Source: JAADJA01 sp963840975 (GTDB taxonomy: Bacteria > Bacteroidota > Bacteroidia > Bacteroidales > JAADJA01). From it: DNA of 64,000 nucleotides. The notes below the pieces were generated by a model. The model made no database searches, was not told the origin of the DNA, and worked only from the letters and a program-made list of their open reading frames with translations. The position numbers were made by a program, and so were the translations under genes. Location: contig CAWJBC010000007.1 of NCBI GenBank assembly GCA_963840975.1, positions 57,914 to 121,913 on the forward strand. Direction: 5' to 3'. Below, piece after piece: positions 25,677 through 34,244 of the stretch; within the stretch, counting starts at the first letter, position 1; every line of letters starts with the position of its first letter.

Positions 25677-26879
25677 ATGAAGGAAGTTTTCATTTGTGAT
25701 GCCATACGTACGCCGGTTGGGAAATACGGTGGAGTACTATCCTCAGTAAGAACTGATGACTTAGCAGCATTTCCTTTAAGTGTATTAATTGACAGAAATC
25801 CTGGAATAGACTGGCTGGATATAGACGATGTAATATTGGGCTGTGCCAACCAGGCTGGTGAAGACAATCGAAATGTAGCCCGCATGGCGCTGTTACTTGC
25901 CGGTTATTCCGATACTATACCGGGTTCAACCGTTAACCGTTTGTGCGGTTCAGGTATGGATGCCATTGGAACAGCTGCAAGGGCAATTAAAGCTGGTGAA
26001 GCAAACCTGATTATTGCCGGTGGTGTCGAAAGTATGTCAAGGGCTCCATTTGTGATGGGGAAAGCGACCACCGCATTTTCAAGAGAAGCAGAAATATATG
26101 ACACTACCATTGGATGGCGCTTTATCAATAAAAAACTCAAAGCTCAATATGGCACTGAATCAATGATTGAAACTGCTGAAAATATTGCCTCAGATTTCAA
26201 AATTAGTCGTGAGGACCAGGATAGATTTGCCCAACTGAGTCAGGAAAAAGCAGCCAGGGCACAAAAGAACGGTAGTTTTAAGGACGAAATCACTCCGGTT
26301 GAAATACCAGGGAGAAAAGGTGAGATTACCATTGTTGATACAGACGAACATCCCAGATTAACTTCTTTTGAAAAGTTATCTTTATTAAAACCAATCACAC
26401 ATGCAAATGGTACGGTTACTGCCGGTAATTCCTCCGGTGTTAACGATGGAGCAGCTGCATTAATCATTGCCTCTAAAGAAACCATTAAAAAATACAATTT
26501 AACGCCAAAGGTTAAAATCCTTGGCATGCAAACAGCTGGTGTTCCTCCCCGCATTATGGGAATGGGACCAGTTCCGGCGACCAATTTACTTCTCAAACGC
26601 CTGGGATTAAAGCTTAATCATATTGATATTATTGAACTGAATGAAGCATTTGCAGCGCAATCGCTTGGCTGCATGCGCGAACTTGGACTTGATATAAGTG
26701 ACACCAGAATTAATCCGCTTGGCGGGGCTATAGCTTTGGGTCACCCACTCGGTATGTCGGGCGCAAGAATAGTAACTTCTGCTTTTTATCAATTACAACG
26801 GTCAAATGCAAAAAGAGCGCTTTGTACGATGTGCATTGGCGTTGGTCAGGGAATAGCGGTGGTTTTGGAAAAAATATAA
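25677..26879 (+). CDS. Thiolase, 3-oxoadipyl-CoA (PcaF/PaaJ) type
   Basis: A 400-residue thiolase that cleaves a 3-oxoacyl-CoA with CoA to acetyl-CoA and a shortened acyl-CoA. The nucleophile is C90 in NRLCGSGMDAIG. GGAIALGHPLGMSGAR and CTMCIGVGQGIA supply the other catalytic His and Cys. The N-terminal block ICDAIRTPVGKYGG and the IGWRFIN and GESMSRAPFVMGKA-like segments resemble E. coli PaaJ and PcaF closely, more than acetoacetyl-CoA thiolases. The start at 25677 matches PaaJ's N-terminus. It ends the operon and points to a dicarboxylic 3-oxoacyl-CoA substrate. Confidence 0.93.
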   Translation: MKEVFICDAIRTPVGKYGGVLSSVRTDDLAAFPLSVLIDRNPGIDWLDIDDVILGCANQAGEDNRNVARMALLLAGYSDTIPGSTVNRLCGSGMDAIGTAARAIKAGEANLIIAGGVESMSRAPFVMGKATTAFSREAEIYDTTIGWRFINKKLKAQYGTESMIETAENIASDFKISREDQDRFAQLSQEKAARAQKNGSFKDEITPVEIPGRKGEITIVDTDEHPRLTSFEKLSLLKPITHANGTVTAGNSSGVNDGAAALIIASKETIKKYNLTPKVKILGMQTAGVPPRIMGMGPVPATNLLLKRLGLKLNHIDIIELNEAFAAQSLGCMRELGLDISDTRINPLGGAIALGHPLGMSGARIVTSAFYQLQRSNAKRALCTMCIGVGQGIAVVLEKI

Positions 26880-27610
26880 TAATCTGCCCGCTACGCGAAT
26901 GTCTTATTTCTATGAAGTTAGAATAGAATAGATTTTGGTATAAAAATATGGCTAAAAGCCAAACAAATTGTCGGGTCGCACAGGCAATCTCAACACAAAA
27001 ATCTGCCAAAGAGTTTGTCCGTTATCCAATGTCTGCTTTTTATTTCACCTAAAAAAATTTTACACACTGCTTCTCCAAAGCCGGATGTTATACCAATGCG
27101 AAATTCAAAATAGTCTGGCATGAAGGGTGGTTTTGAATTTCCTACTTTGGTTAATGAAAATTGGAAGATGGGCTTGCATACTCAATCGGAGCTTTGAATA
27201 AAATGAAAAAAGATTTGCTAATCATTGAGGAAGAATTGAATTGCCCTGAAACAACAATTAAAGCTGTAAAATTTCCCTCCTGAAGGCAAGCCGGACAAAA
27301 AAATGGCAGCACTATTCAGCCTTTTGTATTACCTCAAGCACAATGAAATTTTCCCTATTGAGGCATTATCTGGAATACTGGAAAACAGAAAATTTTCATC
27401 AAAAATTGATTTGCGAAAGCTCATTGATGAGGTATAGAATGAGATTTGTTATTGGTGACAGTTTGGTTTCAATTTTATAAAGGAAGTCTGCTTTCCTAAG
27501 ATTTTCAGGTAGAAAAGATTCGTGCAATGTAAAGATTTTTTTCTATAGTGACAGCTAAAATAAAGGGAGAAATGCAATCATCCTTCTTAAATTAATTCCC
27601 CATTTCAATA
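26880..27610. other. Gene-poor region with degraded coding remnants
   Basis: This 731-bp stretch holds no intact gene. Short plus-strand fragments in different frames (MKKDLLIIEEELNCPE at 27204, and KKMAALFSLLYYLKHNEIF ending at a stop near 27437) look like pieces of one decayed gene, since the first runs almost into the second with a frame change near 27290. I do not recognise the family. Confidence 0.4.
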
Positions 27611-28459
27611 TTATAAAGACACTTTTTCAGGCTTACTCTTCCATTCCGGAATAATGAAGCCAAATTCTCTTTTGATTTTTTCTTTGCTTAAAACGCTAAA
27701 CACAGGTCTTTTTGCGGGCAAAGGATATTCATCAGTGGTGATGGGCTTTACGTGGCAATTCAACTGGCAATCTTTAACTATCGCTTTCGCAAAATCGTAC
27801 CAGCTTGCAGTTCCTTCATTTGAATAGTGATAAATTATTACTCCTTCATTTTTCAAATTCTTACCTGTTATGTTCAAAATTACATCTGCCAGATCTGCTG
27901 CATAAGTTGGAGTTCCAAACTGATCTGCGACAATATTTAATTCTGAGCGCTCTTTGGCCAACCTCATAATGGTTTTTACAAAGTTGTTTCCGTATTCCGA
28001 ATAGAGCCATGATGTGCGAAGAATAACTGCATTTTTTGCCTGCCGGATTATTTCCTGCTCTCCCTCTGACTTAGAAATTCCGTAAATGCTCAACGGGTTT
28101 GGAACATCTGTTTCAACGTAGGGTTTTGTTTTCTTCCCATCGAAAATATAATCCGTTGAAATATGAACCAGTAAAAACCCGAATTCATTGGAACAAGATA
28201 CAAGATTATTAACCGCTTGAGCATTGATAAGAAATGCTTTTTCCCTTTCAGTTTCAGCTTTGTCAACGGCAGTATATCCCGCACAATTGATAACAGCATC
28301 TATTTTATTCTTTTGAAAAAAGACATTCAGGCATTCGCTGTTTGTAATATCCAACTCATCAATATCGGTATAAATAAACTGAATTGCAGGAAATAATGCA
28401 GATTGACCTTTCAATGAAAGTCCAAGCTGTCCGTTGCTGCCTGTGACAAGTACTTTCAT
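27611..28459 (-). CDS. rfbD: dTDP-4-dehydrorhamnose reductase
   Basis: A 282-residue extended SDR that reduces dTDP-4-dehydro-L-rhamnose to dTDP-L-rhamnose, the last step in rhamnose donor synthesis for surface polysaccharide. The nucleotide loop is VLVTGSNGQLG, the dTDP-sugar segment DYIFDG is present (STDYIFDGKK), and the catalytic YxxxK is in YGISKSEGE. RTSWLYSEYGNNFVKT matches RfbD. It follows the UDP-glucuronate decarboxylase gene by four bases in one transcription unit with ugd. No rfbA, B or C is in the window. Confidence 0.9.
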   Translation of the reverse strand: MKVLVTGSNGQLGLSLKGQSALFPAIQFIYTDIDELDITNSECLNVFFQKNKIDAVINCAGYTAVDKAETEREKAFLINAQAVNNLVSCSNEFGFLLVHISTDYIFDGKKTKPYVETDVPNPLSIYGISKSEGEQEIIRQAKNAVILRTSWLYSEYGNNFVKTIMRLAKERSELNIVADQFGTPTYAADLADVILNITGKNLKNEGVIIYHYSNEGTASWYDFAKAIVKDCQLNCHVKPITTDEYPLPAKRPVFSVLSKEKIKREFGFIIPEWKSKPEKVSL

Positions 28460-28463
28460 CCGG

Positions 28464-29399
28464 TTAAATTATGGATTTAAAGTAAGCAATGGTTTTTTTC
28501 AATCCTTCCTCAAGTGGAATCAATGGTTCCCAGCCCAATTCATTTTTTGCCATCGAAATATCGGGCTTTCTTTGCAAAGGATCGTCTTCAGGCAGGGGCT
28601 GAAAAACCAGTTTCGATTTGGAACCGGTAAGCCTGATCACGGTCTCGGCAAGCTGCCTGATGGTAAACTCCACAGGATTTCCCATGTTCATCGGTCCTTT
28701 CAATTCATCAGCGGCATTCATAAAGAGAATCATCCCTGTTAACATATCGTCCACATAACAGAAGCTGCGTGTTTGCGTTCCTTCGCCATAGATGGTAATG
28801 TCTTCGTTATGAAGCGCCTGAACGATAAAATTCGAGATCACCCGACCGTCATCCGGATCCATTTTTGGTCCATAAGTATTAAATATTCGGAGCACTTTTA
28901 TCCTGACACTATTTTGCCTGTGGTAATTAAAAAACAGCGATTCGGCGCATCGTTTACCCTCATCATAGCATGAGCGTGTTCCGATGGGATTGACGTGTCC
29001 CCAATAATCTTCAGTCTGGGGATGAACTTCGGGATCGCCATAAACTTCGCTGGTTGAAGCCTGCAGAATTTTCGCTTTGATCCGTTTGGCTAAACCCAGC
29101 ATATTAATAGATCCCATCACCGAGGTTTTGATGGTTTTTATTGCATTGAACTGGTACTGAATGGGTGAAGCAGGGCAAGCCAGGTTGTAAATTTCGTCAA
29201 CCTCAATAAAATAAGGCATTGTTATATCGTGGCGGACAACTTCAAAATAGGGATTATTCATCAGATGAATAATATTGTCTTTGCTACCTGTAAAAAAATT
29301 ATCAAGGCAAATAACTTCATTTCCTTCCAGTAGTAATCTTTCACAGAGGTTTGATCCTAAAAACCCTGCACCACCTGTAACCATTATTCGTTTTTTCAT
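28464..29399 (-). CDS. UDP-glucuronate decarboxylase (UDP-xylose synthase)
   Basis: A 311-residue extended SDR that oxidises and decarboxylates UDP-glucuronate to UDP-xylose. It has the Rossmann loop MVTGGAGFLGSNLCE (6-20), the FTGSKDNI segment, ASTSEVYGDPEVHPQ and the catalytic Tyr-Lys in SCYDEGKRCAE. ARIFNTYGP-like (RIFNTYGPKMDPDDG) and TRSFCYVDD complete the UXS signature. It lies 22 bases after ugd, which supplies its substrate, so the two form a UDP-glucose to UDP-xylose route. Confidence 0.94.
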   Translation of the reverse strand: MKKRIMVTGGAGFLGSNLCERLLLEGNEVICLDNFFTGSKDNIIHLMNNPYFEVVRHDITMPYFIEVDEIYNLACPASPIQYQFNAIKTIKTSVMGSINMLGLAKRIKAKILQASTSEVYGDPEVHPQTEDYWGHVNPIGTRSCYDEGKRCAESLFFNYHRQNSVRIKVLRIFNTYGPKMDPDDGRVISNFIVQALHNEDITIYGEGTQTRSFCYVDDMLTGMILFMNAADELKGPMNMGNPVEFTIRQLAETVIRLTGSKSKLVFQPLPEDDPLQRKPDISMAKNELGWEPLIPLEEGLKKTIAYFKSII

Positions 29400-29421
29400 A
29401 AGGAAGCTGTTAGGAAATAGA

Positions 29422-30753
29422 TTAATGATTGTTATTTGTTTTTATTCCAATTCCGAAATATTCAATATCCCTGTTTTTCATTTCTTCGATGTCAAAAATG
29501 TTTCTGCCATCAAAGATAACCGGCTTTTTCATCAGTCTGGAGATTTCGTCGAAGTCGGGCATCCTGAACTCAGCCCATTCAGTTGGGATTACCAGGCAGT
29601 CAGCGCCGCTGATCGCTTCATACTGATCAGCAGCAAAGGTTATCCTGTCGCCAAATTTTTTCCTGGCTTCCTTCATGGCAGCGGGGTCATAAGCGGTGAC
29701 TTTCGCACCGGCAGCAAGTAATTTTTCGATGATAACAAGTGAAGGCGCTTCCCTCATGTCATCGGTCTGAGGTTTGAACGAAAGTCCCCATAAAGCAATC
29801 TTTTTCCCCGCTAGCTCCCCTTTAAAATATTCAGATATTTTCCGAAACAGAATCGATTTCTGATGATCATTCACTTCTTCCACCGCTTTTAGAACCTTCA
29901 TTTCATAATCATATTCCGAAGCAGTTTTTATCAGTGCTTTAACATCTTTTGGGAAACAGGAACCGCCATAACCGGTTCCGGGATAGATGAACTTATGCCC
30001 GATTCGGGTATCGCTGCCAATCCCCTTTCTGATCAGGTTTACATTAGCCCCTACTTTTTCACACAAATTGGCAATGTCGTTTATAAAACTAATCTTGGTT
30101 GCCAGCATGGCGTTTGCGGCATATTTGGTCAATTCCGCAGAAATGATGTCCATAAAAATGATCGGGTGACCATTCAGGGTGAATGGTTTATAAAGCTGCT
30201 GAATTACCTTCATCGCATTCTCAGAATCGGTGCCGACAATGATGCGGTCGGGTCTCAGAAAATCATTCACTGCGGCTCCTTCTTTCAGAAACTCCGGATT
30301 GGAAGCGACATCAAAAGGAATGTCAACTCCCCGCTTGTCTAGTTCCTGTTGCACCGCCTTTTTCACTTTGAGCGAAGTTCCAACAGGCACTGTGCTTTTG
30401 GTTGCTATCAAAAGATAATCATTCATGTACTTACCTACTTCCCGAGCAACGTCAAGTACGTGTGTGAGATCGGCGCTTCCATCCTCGTCAGGCGGGGTTC
30501 CAACGGCTATAAATAAAACTTCGCATCCATCAAACGAAGCTGAAAGGTTGGTCGTAAAATGAAGCCTCCCCTTTTCCCTGTTTCGCTGAACCATGCTGTC
30601 CAATCCGGGTTCATAGATGGTAACAATGTTGTTGTTAAGCGCATCAATTTTATTTTTATCGTGGTCCACACAAGTTACATTGATCCCGACCTCCGCAAAA
30701 CAGGTTCCCGATACCAAACCAACATATCCGGTTCCAACTACTGTAATTTTCAT
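29422..30753 (-). CDS. ugd: UDP-glucose 6-dehydrogenase
   Basis: A 443-residue NAD-dependent enzyme that oxidises UDP-glucose twice to UDP-glucuronate. The N-terminal Rossmann motif is ITVVGTGYVGLVSG. The catalytic cysteine is in GTGYGGSCFPKD, and the active-site Lys/Asn region is in ELTKYAANAMLA. The C-terminal UDP-binding domain has GLSFKPQTDDMREAPS. Length is normal. It leads the unit ugd-UXS-rfbD, which would feed capsule, lipopolysaccharide or S-layer glycan synthesis. Confidence 0.96.
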   Translation of the reverse strand: MKITVVGTGYVGLVSGTCFAEVGINVTCVDHDKNKIDALNNNIVTIYEPGLDSMVQRNREKGRLHFTTNLSASFDGCEVLFIAVGTPPDEDGSADLTHVLDVAREVGKYMNDYLLIATKSTVPVGTSLKVKKAVQQELDKRGVDIPFDVASNPEFLKEGAAVNDFLRPDRIIVGTDSENAMKVIQQLYKPFTLNGHPIIFMDIISAELTKYAANAMLATKISFINDIANLCEKVGANVNLIRKGIGSDTRIGHKFIYPGTGYGGSCFPKDVKALIKTASEYDYEMKVLKAVEEVNDHQKSILFRKISEYFKGELAGKKIALWGLSFKPQTDDMREAPSLVIIEKLLAAGAKVTAYDPAAMKEARKKFGDRITFAADQYEAISGADCLVIPTEWAEFRMPDFDEISRLMKKPVIFDGRNIFDIEEMKNRDIEYFGIGIKTNNNH

Positions 30754-30778
30754 GTTTGTGTTTAAAAATTAAAAAATC

Positions 30779-31267
30779 TCAAAAATTAAAAGCGTTGATA
30801 ATAAAATAATACCCAATGATGAGAGAAACGGCTAACTTCATCACTGTGCCGGCAAGAAAACCGATGAATGATCCCCATGCGCTTTTTAAGGCTTTTTGAA
30901 TATCTTTTCCTGCAAGGCTTTCGCCAATCAGTGCTCCCACAAATGGTCCGATAATGATTCCAAATGGAGGAAACAGGAAAATGCCAAATACTATCCCAAT
31001 AGCTGATCCCCAGGCTCCGAATTTTGTACCGCCAAATTTTTTTGTTCCCCAAACAGGAACATAATAATCAAGCAGCGAAACAATGATAACAATGGCTGCC
31101 CAAAGAATTAAAAAATCAGATGTAAATGGCGGTTCTTTGTGCAACTGTAAAATTACCAGTGATGCCCAACTCAATGGGGGGCCCGGGATAACAGGCAAAA
31201 GACAGCCGACTATTCCTACCAATAAAACGACCATGCCAATGATGGACCAAATCAGATCATATTCCAT
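30779..31267 (-). CDS. DUF456 family integral membrane protein
   Basis: A 162-residue hydrophobic protein with about four membrane segments. DUF456 hallmarks are the LLPVIPGPPLSW segment near residues 25-36 and the glycine-rich GTKFGAWGSAIGIVFGIF ... GPFVGALIGE repeats, which resemble glycine-zipper helices. The function of the family is not known. It overlaps the deaminase gene by a single base and sits 25 bases ahead of ugd. Co-transcription is possible. Confidence 0.88.
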   Translation of the reverse strand: MEYDLIWSIIGMVVLLVGIVGCLLPVIPGPPLSWASLVILQLHKEPPFTSDFLILWAAIVIIVSLLDYYVPVWGTKKFGGTKFGAWGSAIGIVFGIFLFPPFGIIIGPFVGALIGESLAGKDIQKALKSAWGSFIGFLAGTVMKLAVSLIIGYYFIINAFNF

Positions 31268-31746
31268 TAATATTCCGTTTTGTGTTCCAAATCAATCCAT
31301 GTTTTGAAAACCTGAGAAGCCTCCTGCTTCATCATCTGTTCAGAAGGTATTTTCCGTTTCTGAATAGGTAATTGAATTTCCTTATATATCTCTGAATCGT
31401 CAAATCCAGCATTAGCAGCATCTTCTCGAGTGGCTGCATAATAAAACTTCTTTGGTCGTGCCCAATAAATTGCCCCAAGACACATAGGGCAAGGCTCGCA
31501 ACTTGAATAAATTTCACAATCATCCAATTGAAAACTATTGATCACTGCACATGCCTCACGGATGGCATTTACTTCAGCATGCGCGGTCGGATCGTTTTGA
31601 GTTGTAACAGAATTTACACCTCTTCCAATAATTTTACCATCCTTTACTACCACGGCCCCAAAAGGGCCACCATTTTTAAGCTTGAGATTTTGCTTTGCAA
31701 GGTCTATCGCCTCCTGCATGAATTTTTTCCGTTGCTGCATATTCAA
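31267..31746 (-). CDS. Nucleoside/guanine deaminase (cytidine deaminase-like fold)
   Basis: A 159-residue zinc-dependent deaminase. The zinc site is H-A-E in THAEVNAIREAC-like DPTAHAEVNAI (with the catalytic Glu) plus PCPMC in SCEPCPMCLGAIYWA. These, with FGAVVVKDGKIIGRG, place it with guanine deaminase (GuaD) and related purine deaminases rather than tRNA adenosine deaminase. The C-terminus (DDSEIYKEI) agrees with GuaD-type enzymes. It would turn guanine into xanthine. Substrate is inferred. Confidence 0.88.
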   Translation of the reverse strand: MNMQQRKKFMQEAIDLAKQNLKLKNGGPFGAVVVKDGKIIGRGVNSVTTQNDPTAHAEVNAIREACAVINSFQLDDCEIYSSCEPCPMCLGAIYWARPKKFYYAATREDAANAGFDDSEIYKEIQLPIQKRKIPSEQMMKQEASQVFKTWIDLEHKTEY

Positions 31747-31767
31747 TAAAGTTCAAGAGGCGCAAAT

Positions 31768-32442
31768 TTACCATTTTCCTCTGATTGTCGGATAATTTAA
31801 TACTTCTGGCAGCAAATTAAGAAATTCACTGCGGGGTATGGATTCAGCTCCAAGTCTTTTTAAATGCTCCGTTTCAACCTGCGCATCAACGAAGTGAAAT
31901 TTCCATTCAACCAACTTTTTAATAAGGTAGTAGATCGCTATTTTCGAAGCATCTCTTTCATGATAAAACATGGATTCACCAAAAAATGCCCGTCCAAGTG
32001 AAAGCCCATACAAACCACCGGCTAATTTACCATCCATATACGTTTCGACTGAATGAGCAAACCCAAGTTGGTGCAAACGAATATATGCTTCTTTCATTTG
32101 ACTGGTGATCCACGTTCCATTCTGATCAGACCGTGATATTGTTGAGCAGGCTTCAATCACCTTGTCAAAAGAATTATCGAATTTAACTGTAAATTTCTTA
32201 TTTCTCAAAGTTTGTTGAAGGCTTTTTGAAATCCTGAATTTCTTAGGAATAAGAACCATCCTTGGATCAGGTGACCACCAAAGGATAGGATCGCCTTCAG
32301 AAAACCACGGGAAAATGCCTTTCGAATAGGCTAATATAAGTCGTTCAACTGATAAATCTCCGCCGATAGCTAGCAAACCGTCATCCACTGCCAGGTTGGG
32401 GTCAGGAAAAACAAGTTTATCGCTTAAAACATATACGGGCAT
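31768..32442 (-). CDS. aat: Leucyl/phenylalanyl-tRNA--protein transferase
   Basis: A 224-residue enzyme of the N-degron pathway, which adds Leu or Phe to the N-terminus of proteins beginning with Arg or Lys, marking them for ClpAPS degradation. The family core is clear: LLAIGGDLSVERLILAYSKG, IFPWFSEGDPILWWSPDPRMVL, NGTWITSQMKEAY, HSVETYMDGKLAGGLYG and GESMFYHERDASK. The Met at 32442 (MPVYVLSDK) fits family N-termini. An upstream TTG at 32469 is an alternative. Confidence 0.94.
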   Translation of the reverse strand: MPVYVLSDKLVFPDPNLAVDDGLLAIGGDLSVERLILAYSKGIFPWFSEGDPILWWSPDPRMVLIPKKFRISKSLQQTLRNKKFTVKFDNSFDKVIEACSTISRSDQNGTWITSQMKEAYIRLHQLGFAHSVETYMDGKLAGGLYGLSLGRAFFGESMFYHERDASKIAIYYLIKKLVEWKFHFVDAQVETEHLKRLGAESIPRSEFLNLLPEVLNYPTIRGKW

Positions 32443-32599
32443 CAGAAGAAGATCATTATTTATGACCAAAAATAGCGAAAGATATAGACAGCCACAAAGT
32501 AAAGGTTAAAATCCTTCGTGCTGGATTGGAAATTAATAACGAAAATTTGAATAAGACAGAGTTGCATCATTCAACGGTGGTATCTTATCAATTCACACA

Positions 32600-33529
32600 T
32601 CATTTCATATTCACAGAATTCTTAAAAGCTTGTAAGGCGTTTCGAAAAAGTATTGCCATGACAACCGTCATTAAACCGCCGGGGATTGGAAGAATAGCTC
32701 CTGCAATGCCTTCTGCTGTTTTTCCCTCAATGCCTCCCCTGATGATGGGAACTAACCGATTCGGATATTTCTTTGACGGAACCTCCCGGACCAAATTAGA
32801 GTATATGTCAATTATACAGCCACCGGGTTTTAGCCATTCAGCCTGAAAATACTCCGGGAATTTGGTGACAATCACCAGAAAATCAGCTCTCCGTGTATAT
32901 AACGTAAGCTTCTCAGAATCCTTGTTAATAAATGTAACCGGACAATCTTTGGGAACAACTTTTGATGCCGCTGTTCTGATGATCAAATAGGTCAATGAAT
33001 TGGTAAAGAATTCGTCATCCAGAACAAAGACCCATTCCTGGTCCTTCTGAATCTGCATTCCTGCTTCCTTAAACATTTCAAAAAGTGCAGCAGGAAGACA
33101 CATAGGATAATTGTTAGTTGGAATTTCGGGTATGAGATTGCCAAGCATGTTTTGTGGGTGGAATCCTTCTACTTCCTTACCGGGATGTATTTTATTTACA
33201 ATTCGGATCGGGACTAAGTGGGAAGGAAGAGGTTGAAGAAGGACAATCGCATGAATGTCATCGTTTTGATTAAATTTTTCGATTAATTCAAATAGTTCTT
33301 CCTCGGTAGTGTTTTCCGGCTTTATTTCCTTTATAACATTGAATCCCAAGCTTTCTGCCATATTTACATGAAGAGGAATATTGTACTTTCCTAACGGGAT
33401 ACCTGTAAAACCGATAAAAGCAATTCCGGGCTTGCGTTGTAACTTTTCTGTGAGCTCATGAATTTCAGTTTTAACTTCTGTAAAGATTTTTTCCTGAATA
33501 AAATCTCCTTTAATAATTTTTGTTTCCAT
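32600..33529 (-). CDS. FolD-like methylene-THF dehydrogenase/cyclohydrolase homolog lacking the catalytic lysine
   Basis: A 309-residue relative of FolD. Shared landmarks are the Gln of LLQPLP (Q99), KEVEGFHPQN (118-127), a degenerate MCLPAA, and GGCIIDI, GKTAEGIAGAI and PIPGGLMTVVMA near the C-terminus. Active FolD has YxxxK (Tyr52/Lys56 in the human enzyme). Here Tyr49 is followed by Asn-Ile-Pro-Leu, so the lysine position is Leu53. The usual Asp of KDVDG is Glu121, and the GRSxxVGxP nucleotide motif is not recognisable (WVFVLDDEFFTN). It is probably not a normal dehydrogenase/cyclohydrolase. It lies upstream of aat on the same strand with a 157-bp gap. Confidence 0.85.
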   Translation of the reverse strand: METKIIKGDFIQEKIFTEVKTEIHELTEKLQRKPGIAFIGFTGIPLGKYNIPLHVNMAESLGFNVIKEIKPENTTEEELFELIEKFNQNDDIHAIVLLQPLPSHLVPIRIVNKIHPGKEVEGFHPQNMLGNLIPEIPTNNYPMCLPAALFEMFKEAGMQIQKDQEWVFVLDDEFFTNSLTYLIIRTAASKVVPKDCPVTFINKDSEKLTLYTRRADFLVIVTKFPEYFQAEWLKPGGCIIDIYSNLVREVPSKKYPNRLVPIIRGGIEGKTAEGIAGAILPIPGGLMTVVMAILFRNALQAFKNSVNMK

Positions 33530-33641
33530 GGCTGTTAAATTTTAAGGTTAATATTTCAAATAGACTTATTGTTTTTTTCCTTTGGTCACTGATAGCTGTA
33601 AAAGTACGAAATTTTTGATAATAAATCCATGTTATTTTTGC

Positions 33642-34235
33642 CTAATTCAGACAATGGACTACCTGCCAGAAATTATTATTCCTGATGAAGTCTTCGGGTT
33701 TTATGATGTTTCCGTTTAAATAATTAATTATTGGATAGGGTTGAATCTCAGGGCTGGCTAAATGGACTATTTGTGTATAAACCCAACAAACCAGACCTGA
33801 GCAATAAAAAGTTTTATTCGAATTAAGGAAATTAAAGCAGAAGGGGTATCCAATCAGGTTCGAAGCTAGGTTACCGGCATTTGACATCATTTCCTGACAA
33901 CAAAAGCTTGGCTTTAAAATAATGAAATCATCGATTGTCGAAAAGAATGACTCGATCGAACTATTACAAACCCCTTTCCTTGTAGCATCAATAATATAAC
34001 CAGAAGCAGAAACAATAGCGGCATGTGTCCAATAACCCGGAATAAACAGCGAAGAACATTCATAATTCCGGTGGGTAAGGATAATCATCCCAGGTTGTAA
34101 ATGTTTTTTTATGTGTTCAGTCTCCAATGATTCGCAACTATAGGGGCGACCAAGCCGCCAGTTGATGCGGTTAATGGTTTTTGACAGTGGAAGACATAAC
34201 CACAAAAAAGTGTCGATTAAAACAGATCGTTTCAT
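33642..34235 (-). CDS. YiiX/YebB-like permuted NlpC/P60 cysteine hydrolase
   Basis: A 197-residue papain-fold protein. The circularly permuted NlpC/P60 layout is visible: LQPGMIILTH and then the active-site His in GYWTHAAIVSA, followed later by the active-site Cys in FYCSGLVCWVY. Such proteins are cysteine hydrolases or acyltransferases that may act on lipids or peptides at the envelope. A membrane-like N-terminus (LIDTFLWLCLPLSK) suggests anchoring. It is nine bases downstream of the Lgt-fusion gene, so the two are probably expressed together. Confidence 0.85.
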   Translation of the reverse strand: MKRSVLIDTFLWLCLPLSKTINRINWRLGRPYSCESLETEHIKKHLQPGMIILTHRNYECSSLFIPGYWTHAAIVSASGYIIDATRKGVCNSSIESFFSTIDDFIILKPSFCCQEMMSNAGNLASNLIGYPFCFNFLNSNKTFYCSGLVCWVYTQIVHLASPEIQPYPIINYLNGNIIKPEDFIRNNNFWQVVHCLN

Positions 34236-34244
34236 TGTTTGAAT

